From the NCBI RefSeq assembly GCF_937874145.1, contig NZ_CALNBI010000014.1, positions 1 to 8,889 on the forward strand: 8,889 nucleotides of DNA. Reading direction: 5' to 3'. The notes beneath the pieces are model-generated. The model worked only from the letters and a program-made list of their open reading frames with translations, had not been told where the DNA came from and did no database searches. The position numbers were made by a program, and so were the translations under genes. This DNA comes from an uncultured Chitinophaga sp. Its GTDB lineage: Bacteria; Bacteroidota; Bacteroidia; Chitinophagales; Chitinophagaceae. Each line of letters begins with the position of its first letter. The first letter of the stretch is position 1. Positions 5,527 to 8,889 of this stretch are shown in pieces.

Positions 5527-6693
5527 TTATCCCCGAAATATTCGGGTCAGAATTTCCCGGTCCGCCTCCGACAACTGCGCGCCCTTGAGCCGCATCCACG
5601 CATCCGCGTCCCGCAGCGCCTCTTCCAGCCGGTATTTGTCCGTAATGCCGGCCCCGCCCCAACTGAAGGAGGGGAGGAACTTAGGCGGAAAATTACCGCC
5701 AAAAACGTTGCAGCTCACGCCCACCACGGTACCGGTGTTGAACATGGTATTGATCCCGCAACGGCTGAAATCGCCCATCATCACGCCGCATTTGGTCCCG
5801 GCCGGCCAATATTCCTGCTTCGCTTCCATCCAGATCCGCACTTCGCGGGCGTTGTTCTTCATATTGGAACAGCTGGTGTTGGCGCCCAGGTTGCACCATT
5901 CGCCGATCACCGCGTCGCCCAGGTAGCCGTCGTGCCCCTTGTTGGAATGCCCGAAAAAGACGGAATTCTTGATCTCCCCGCCAGCCACGCTCCGCGGGCC
6001 TAACGTAGTGGCGCCATAAATCCGGCTGCCCATCTTCAATACCGCGCCTTCGCCCATGGCGAATGCCCCCCGCACCAGGTTCCCTTCCATGATCTCCGCA
6101 TCCTTCCCCACATAAATCGGCCCCGCCGAAGCATTCAGCACACTGCATTCCACTTTCGCACCCGGCTCCAAAAACACCTGTTTCGGGTTCACCACCTGGT
6201 TCGTCGCGGAAACCGGCGCCGATTTCCGCCTCTTCGTCAACAACGCAAAATCGTCGCGCAGCGCCGATTCGTTATGGCGGACGATATCCCAGGGCCTGTC
6301 GACCCGCCGGATCTCGCCCTCATACTCCAGCCGCACCAGCGTGGCGGGGGCGAAGAAGTCATCGCCGCTGATGAGTTTGGCCAGCAGCCTGCCGTTTTTG
6401 TACAGTTCCTGCCCCGGCTCCATGGCGGCGAGCGTTTCCACGACGCCGGCGGAGGGCAGCAGGTGCCCGTTCACCAATACGGTAATAGCGCCCTGCGGGG
6501 CTTTCTGCAGGGGATATTTGGCCTGGAGGTACTCGGCTGTAAAGCTGCTGAGCGGCCCGGTGCCAAGCCATTTTTCCCATTTTTCGCGAATAGTGAGGAT
6601 ACCCGTACGGATTTCCGCAACGGGCCGGGTGTGCGTGAAAGGGTAGAGTTCGTCGCGCTCGGGCGTATCAAACAGGATGTAGTGACGGTTCAT
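5527..6693 (-). CDS. GlmU-family protein (Bacteroidota-type sugar-phosphate nucleotidyltransferase/acyltransferase)
   Basis: This 388-residue protein is of the family proposed to replace classical GlmU in Bacteroidota, making UDP-N-acetylglucosamine for peptidoglycan and surface glycans. Residues 1 to about 150 form an N-terminal nucleotidyltransferase-like domain beginning YILFDTPERDELYPFTHTRP; it lacks the canonical LAAGxGTRM loop of ordinary GlmU, as is usual for this family. From about residue 170 to 335 there are left-handed beta-helix hexapeptide turns (AKVECSVLNASAGPIYVG, GAVLKMGSRIYG, DAVIGEWCNLGANTSCSN). The conserved block GHSNKGHDGYLGD (248-260) carries the His254 expected for the acyltransferase site. 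The C-terminus (residues 352-388) is helical and charged. ATG at 6693 gives a normal N-terminus. A terminator hairpin ends just 10 bases upstream, and tpiA follows 42 bases after the stop. The family assignment is firm; which of the two activities it retains is inferred. Confidence 0.88.
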   Translation of the reverse strand: MNRHYILFDTPERDELYPFTHTRPVAEIRTGILTIREKWEKWLGTGPLSSFTAEYLQAKYPLQKAPQGAITVLVNGHLLPSAGVVETLAAMEPGQELYKNGRLLAKLISGDDFFAPATLVRLEYEGEIRRVDRPWDIVRHNESALRDDFALLTKRRKSAPVSATNQVVNPKQVFLEPGAKVECSVLNASAGPIYVGKDAEIMEGNLVRGAFAMGEGAVLKMGSRIYGATTLGPRSVAGGEIKNSVFFGHSNKGHDGYLGDAVIGEWCNLGANTSCSNMKNNAREVRIWMEAKQEYWPAGTKCGVMMGDFSRCGINTMFNTGTVVGVSCNVFGGNFPPKFLPSFSWGGAGITDKYRLEEALRDADAWMRLKGAQLSEADREILTRIFRG

Positions 6694-6703
6694 AACCCGG
6701 CGA

Positions 6704-6738
6704 AAATAAAAAATCCCGCCGAAAGCATTCGGCGGGAT
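6704..6738 (-). terminator. Intrinsic terminator between the L31 gene and the GlmU-like gene
   Basis: On the minus strand ATCCCGCCGAA (6738-6728) pairs perfectly with TTCGGCGGGAT (6723-6713) around the loop TGCT, an 11-bp stem followed by TTTTTATTT (6712-6704). It begins 23 bases after the L31 stop and ends only 10 bases before the start codon of the GlmU-like gene, leaving almost no room for a separate promoter downstream of it. Confidence 0.9.
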
Positions 6739-6761
6739 CGTAAAAATATTCGGAAGATGCC

Positions 6762-7016
6762 TTATTTAGCCTCTTTCTTGTAACGTTTGTTGAATTTGTC
6801 GATACGGCCTGCGGTATCTACCAGTACGTTCTTACCGGTATAGAACGGGTGAGAAGTATTGGAGATCTCAAGCTTGATCAACGGATACTCGTTACCGTCT
6901 TCCCAGGTGATGGTTTCGCGGGTAGGAGTGGTGGATTTGCCCAGGAAGCTATCCCCGTTGGACATGTCTTTAAACACTACGAATCTATAATTTTCCGGAT
7001 GAATTCCCTGTTTCAT
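6762..7016 (-). CDS. rpmE2: 50S ribosomal protein L31, type B
   Basis: This 84-residue large-subunit ribosomal protein shows the type B L31 pattern. It opens with MKQGIHPENYRFVVFKDMS, has SHPFYTG at residues 55-61, and ends with GRIDKFNKRYKK at 70-81. There are no cysteines at all, so it cannot form the zinc ribbon of the C+ paralogues; type B is the zinc-independent form. The length is normal. ATG at 7016 is the only sensible start. A near-consensus promoter lies immediately upstream in the short gap after yajQ, and a strong terminator follows, so it can be expressed on its own. In some bacteria the type B form is induced when zinc is scarce; no zinc-regulator box is evident here, and in Bacteroidota this form may be the standard one. 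Confidence 0.96.
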   Translation of the reverse strand: MKQGIHPENYRFVVFKDMSNGDSFLGKSTTPTRETITWEDGNEYPLIKLEISNTSHPFYTGKNVLVDTAGRIDKFNKRYKKEAK

Positions 7017-7042
7017 ATCAATAAGTTAATAAATACAGAGCG

Positions 7043-7073
7043 CAAAGGTAAAGCAATAATTTGAAAATGCAAA
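7043..7073 (-). promoter_or_regulatory. Consensus Bacteroidota promoter of the L31 gene
   Basis: On the minus strand TTTG (7073-7070), exactly 19 bases, and TACCTTTG (7050-7043) reproduce the Bacteroidota sigma-A promoter layout (-33 TTTG, -7 TAnnTTTG) without a mismatch. Transcription should begin about seven bases further on, giving a leader of roughly 20 bases before the ATG at 7016. It lies entirely between the yajQ stop and the L31 start. Confidence 0.85.
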
Positions 7074-7079
7074 GAAATT

Positions 7080-7571
7080 TTAGCTTTTCATATTCACATA
7101 CTGGAGCGCGATTCCCAGGTTCGCTTCGCGGCATTTCTGTATAACGTCTTGTAAATCATCGATTTTTTTACCCGTAACGCGAACAATGTCATCCATGATC
7201 GCGGCCTGCACCTTCAAACCGGAATCTTTGATCATCTTCACGATTTTCTTCGCATCGTCCTGCTTGATCCCGTTGCGGACAGGCACTTCCTTCTTCACCA
7301 CCTTCCCGCTCACATAATGCTCCTTGCTCAGGTCGTAAATCTCAGCAGCCAGCCCCTGGCGCATGCTCCGGCTGATCAGCACGTCGATCACCTGGTCCAG
7401 CTTCATGTCCGACTCCACTTCCAGCTTCACGATCATTTCCTTCTTATCCAGGTCGATTTCCACGGGCGACCCCTTGAAATCGTAACGGTTGTTGATTTCT
7501 TTTTTAACGGTGTTGATGGCGTTGTCCAGGGTCTGGAGGTCGACTTTGCTCACGATATCGAAAGACGGCAT
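7080..7571 (-). CDS. yajQ: YajQ family nucleotide-binding protein
   Basis: This 163-residue cytosolic protein belongs to the YajQ/UPF0234 family, two ferredoxin-like domains that bind nucleotides; in some proteobacteria a member binds cyclic di-GMP and co-regulates transcription. The family marks are clear: MPSFDIVSKVD at the N-terminus, NNRYDFKGS at 27-35, ISRSMRQG at 66-73, and the C-terminal block ending DIVRVTGKKIDDLQDVI with GIALQYVN (153-160). The length matches the family. The frame extends to 7631, but the extra 20 residues are unlike the family and would overlap the promoter, so ATG at 7571 is chosen. A TATATTTG box lies about 40 bases upstream. The gene stands between the terminator of the coiled-coil gene and the L31 promoter, so it is probably transcribed alone or with read-through into L31. 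Cyclic di-GMP binding in this organism is not shown. Confidence 0.95.
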   Translation of the reverse strand: MPSFDIVSKVDLQTLDNAINTVKKEINNRYDFKGSPVEIDLDKKEMIVKLEVESDMKLDQVIDVLISRSMRQGLAAEIYDLSKEHYVSGKVVKKEVPVRNGIKQDDAKKIVKMIKDSGLKVQAAIMDDIVRVTGKKIDDLQDVIQKCREANLGIALQYVNMKS

Positions 7572-7607
7572 ATGCGCGGGTTTTTTAAAGGGTGATGAAA
7601 CGAGCGA

Positions 7608-7615
7608 CAAATATA
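7608..7615 (-). promoter_or_regulatory. Probable -7 promoter element of yajQ
   Basis: TATATTTG on the minus strand matches TAnnTTTG exactly. At the expected 19-base spacing upstream the sequence is GGTT rather than TTTG, inside the preceding terminator stem. It would place transcription start near 7601 and give a 30-base leader. Confidence 0.5.
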
Positions 7616-7618
7616 AAC

Positions 7619-7646
7619 AAAAAACCGCCACCGGAACCGGCAGCGG
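7619..7646 (-). terminator. Intrinsic terminator after the coiled-coil gene
   Basis: On the minus strand CCGCTGCCGG (7646-7637) pairs with CCGGTGGCGG (7634-7625) with two G.U wobbles and a very tight centre, and six T follow (7624-7619). It lies about 58 bases after the stop of the coiled-coil gene and just upstream of the yajQ promoter box. Confidence 0.8.
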
Positions 7647-7704
7647 GGATGAGATTAGAATGGCGGAGAATGGTTACATGAGCGGGTAAAGAGCCTGCAT
7701 GCGC

Positions 7705-8790
7705 TTATTTGTCGTCCTGCGCATGGATTTGCAGGTTCGATTGTTTCCCACGTATAGTAACGTTGTCGTTTTCGAGATATTGTTCGTATTTCTTTTTTAC
7801 GTCGTCCGGTTGCTTTTTCCCGTTGATGAAGAATTCGTTCCCTTTCTTCTGGATATCGAATCCTTCGTTGCGGTCGATCAGCTTGTCGGATTCCAGTTTC
7901 TGCAACAGGTTGTTGTAATTCCGGGTGGAAGCCCGGTTCTTTTCGGTAAGGCTGCGGTGGGCTTCGGCGGTGCGCAGGGCGCGCTCATGTTCCTTTGCCG
8001 CCCTTTCCCGGGCGATGACCTGGTGCTTTTCGGACAGGTCGCGCTGTGCCTGGGCGCGGAGCACCTCCTGGCGGGCCCGCTGGCTGCTGGCCATGGCTTC
8101 TGCCTGGAATTTGGCGTTATCCCGGTGGTATTTTTCGGCATCCGTCCGGTATTTCGCTGCGTCGCGGCCGTATTTTTCGGCTTCCTTGCGGTGTTTGAAT
8201 TCTTCTTTCCTGAGTTTTTCGATCGCATTTTTGATTTCTTCCTGTTGTGCTTTCCAGTCGATCTTTTCGAGGTTTTTCAGTGCATTTTTCAAATTTTTCT
8301 CCCAGTCTTCCTTTTTGATCTTCTGTTTCACGGATTCGTCGAGATCTTCCCATTTCATATCGCTCATCGCGTCGAGCTGCATCCGGAATTTGGACAGATC
8401 GATATCCTGCAGCTGCCGGAGGGCGTTTGCCTGGAGCTCGCGTATGTTGATATTCATGTTTTTAAACATGCTGGAATCGAAGGTGAAATGCTTGTCGAAA
8501 TTGAAATTGTGGTTGAATTTGAAAGATTGCTGCATATTGATGTAGCTATCTTCGAACTCTTTCCTCTCCTCGGCCGACATGTCGTCGATTGAATTATACG
8601 TTTTTTCCTTTCCCTGTTTGTCGCGGATGATGATCCTGCCGCCGGGCACTACGGTATCGCCGGGTGTGTAGTGGTACACGGCGCCGGTGCTCCTGTCAAA
8701 CACCACCTGCTGCGGGAAGGCGGCCACGGGCGGAACGGGCGGGTTGGGTGGAATGATGCCGGGCTGCGGCGGCGTGGGCGGCGCGGGGCG
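7705..8790 (-). CDS. C-terminal part of a proline-linker, coiled-coil protein (possible M56/BlaR1-like peptidase tail), 5' end missing
   Basis: At least 340 residues are readable from the GTG at 8727, and the same frame continues upstream through a proline-rich stretch (PAPPTPPQPG, then NPPVPPV) until a TGA at 8797. The order is: Pro-rich linker; a short beta-like region with VYHYTPGDTVVPGGRIIIRDKQGK (residues 18-40); an acidic-basic helical region; a long coiled coil (about 130-280) including four seven-residue repeats of the form RDAxKYx (181-208); and a C-terminal module with FFINGKKQPDDVKKKYEQYL (299-318). An INGKKQP-type module after a charged helical region is a feature I associate with C-terminal regions of Bacteroidota M56 (BlaR1-like) membrane peptidases, but the peptidase and membrane domains would lie outside the window, so this is an inference. 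The true start is missing and the frame is broken near the window's end, where base composition changes sharply. Confidence 0.65.
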   Translation of the reverse strand, partial: RPAPPTPPQPGIIPPNPPVPPVAAFPQQVVFDRSTGAVYHYTPGDTVVPGGRIIIRDKQGKEKTYNSIDDMSAEERKEFEDSYINMQQSFKFNHNFNFDKHFTFDSSMFKNMNINIRELQANALRQLQDIDLSKFRMQLDAMSDMKWEDLDESVKQKIKKEDWEKNLKNALKNLEKIDWKAQQEEIKNAIEKLRKEEFKHRKEAEKYGRDAAKYRTDAEKYHRDNAKFQAEAMASSQRARQEVLRAQAQRDLSEKHQVIARERAAKEHERALRTAEAHRSLTEKNRASTRNYNNLLQKLESDKLIDRNEGFDIQKKGNEFFINGKKQPDDVKKKYEQYLENDNVTIRGKQSNLQIHAQDDK

Positions 8791-8889
8791 AGTGGATCAG
8801 GACGCCGTGCAGGTCGTCTGGCGCAGGCGGCGCCAGAAGCCGGGTCTCATAGACGGGCAGGCGGGTCACGCCATGCTGAGGCAGAAGCG
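8788..8889 (-). CDS. Fragment resembling uroporphyrinogen-III synthase, probably foreign sequence at a chimeric contig end
   Basis: Read from 8887 leftward on the minus strand, this end encodes an open frame with VTRLPVYETRL, then a Pro/Asp linker, then GVLIHSPRAA. The spacing and content (VYETR followed about 20 residues later by a strand with SPRAA) resemble the middle of HemD, uroporphyrinogen-III synthase of the haem pathway, as found in high-GC alphaproteobacteria. By my count 63 of the last 89 bases are G or C and about 29 of 36 third codon positions are G or C, clearly higher than the neighbouring gene. The frame is different from that of the coiled-coil gene, which is interrupted here. 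The fragment is short and the identification is tentative; a chance open frame in GC-rich DNA is the alternative. Confidence 0.4.

Noticed and set aside
7699..8592. A 297-codon plus-strand open frame rich in Phe, Leu and Val that looks like a membrane protein
   Set aside because: It is the antisense shadow of the Lys/Glu/Asp-rich coiled-coil gene: AAA/GAA/GAC codons read backwards give TTT/TTC/GTC. It has no independent start context, and the minus-strand protein has clear structure.
8725..8727. GTG at 8725-8727 as the true start of the coiled-coil gene
   Set aside because: The frame continues upstream through a meaningful Pro-rich linker, and the protein begins with no signal or domain boundary, so the start is probably lost at the window edge.

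Overview
The window looks like a chromosomal segment of a Bacteroidota member, most likely Chitinophagaceae (Chitinophaga-like). Four things point there: a two-domain GlmU-family protein of the type Bacteroidota use, a zinc-free type B ribosomal protein L31, a DUF2807 'head GIN' protein, and upstream regions with the Bacteroidota promoter signature (TTTG, about 19 bases, TAnnTTTG; best example ahead of the L31 gene). The genus is an inference from gene content, not a database match.

Layout. Bases 1-1830 hold two plus-strand genes for exported proteins: the 3' part of a DUF2807 beta-repeat protein and a secreted C1 (papain/bleomycin hydrolase-like) cysteine peptidase, closed by a clear intrinsic terminator. 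From 1884 onward every gene is on the minus strand. In coordinate order these are a small XRE-type regulator, an acylphosphatase with an unrecognised 97-residue gene upstream of it, a stretch of about 1.07 kb without a credible gene (2884-3956), a 2H phosphoesterase (2'-5' RNA ligase-like), triose-phosphate isomerase, the GlmU-like protein, ribosomal protein L31 type B, a YajQ-family protein, and the C-terminal part of a large proline-linker/coiled-coil protein, possibly an M56 (BlaR1-like) peptidase tail.

Minus-strand transcription units. The GlmU-like gene and tpiA form a tight pair (42 bases apart) ended by a strong terminator. The L31 gene has its own near-perfect promoter and its own terminator, which sits only 10 bases before the GlmU-like start codon. 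yajQ has a TATATTTG box directly downstream of the terminator of the coiled-coil gene. The unrecognised gene and the acylphosphatase gene are 47 bases apart and are probably co-transcribed.

Most of the content is ordinary housekeeping, and I see no defence, CRISPR, phage or transposon system. The points that deserve a second look are: (1) the gene-free stretch, which carries a degenerate family of related repeats at about 3063-3428; (2) the last ~100 bases, which are much more GC-rich, break the reading frame of the coiled-coil gene and encode in another frame a peptide resembling uroporphyrinogen-III synthase of a high-GC bacterium, which suggests a chimeric contig end; (3) both catalytic motifs of the 2H protein read HIAL, with alanine in place of the usual Ser/Thr; (4) the terminator lodged immediately before the GlmU-like gene.
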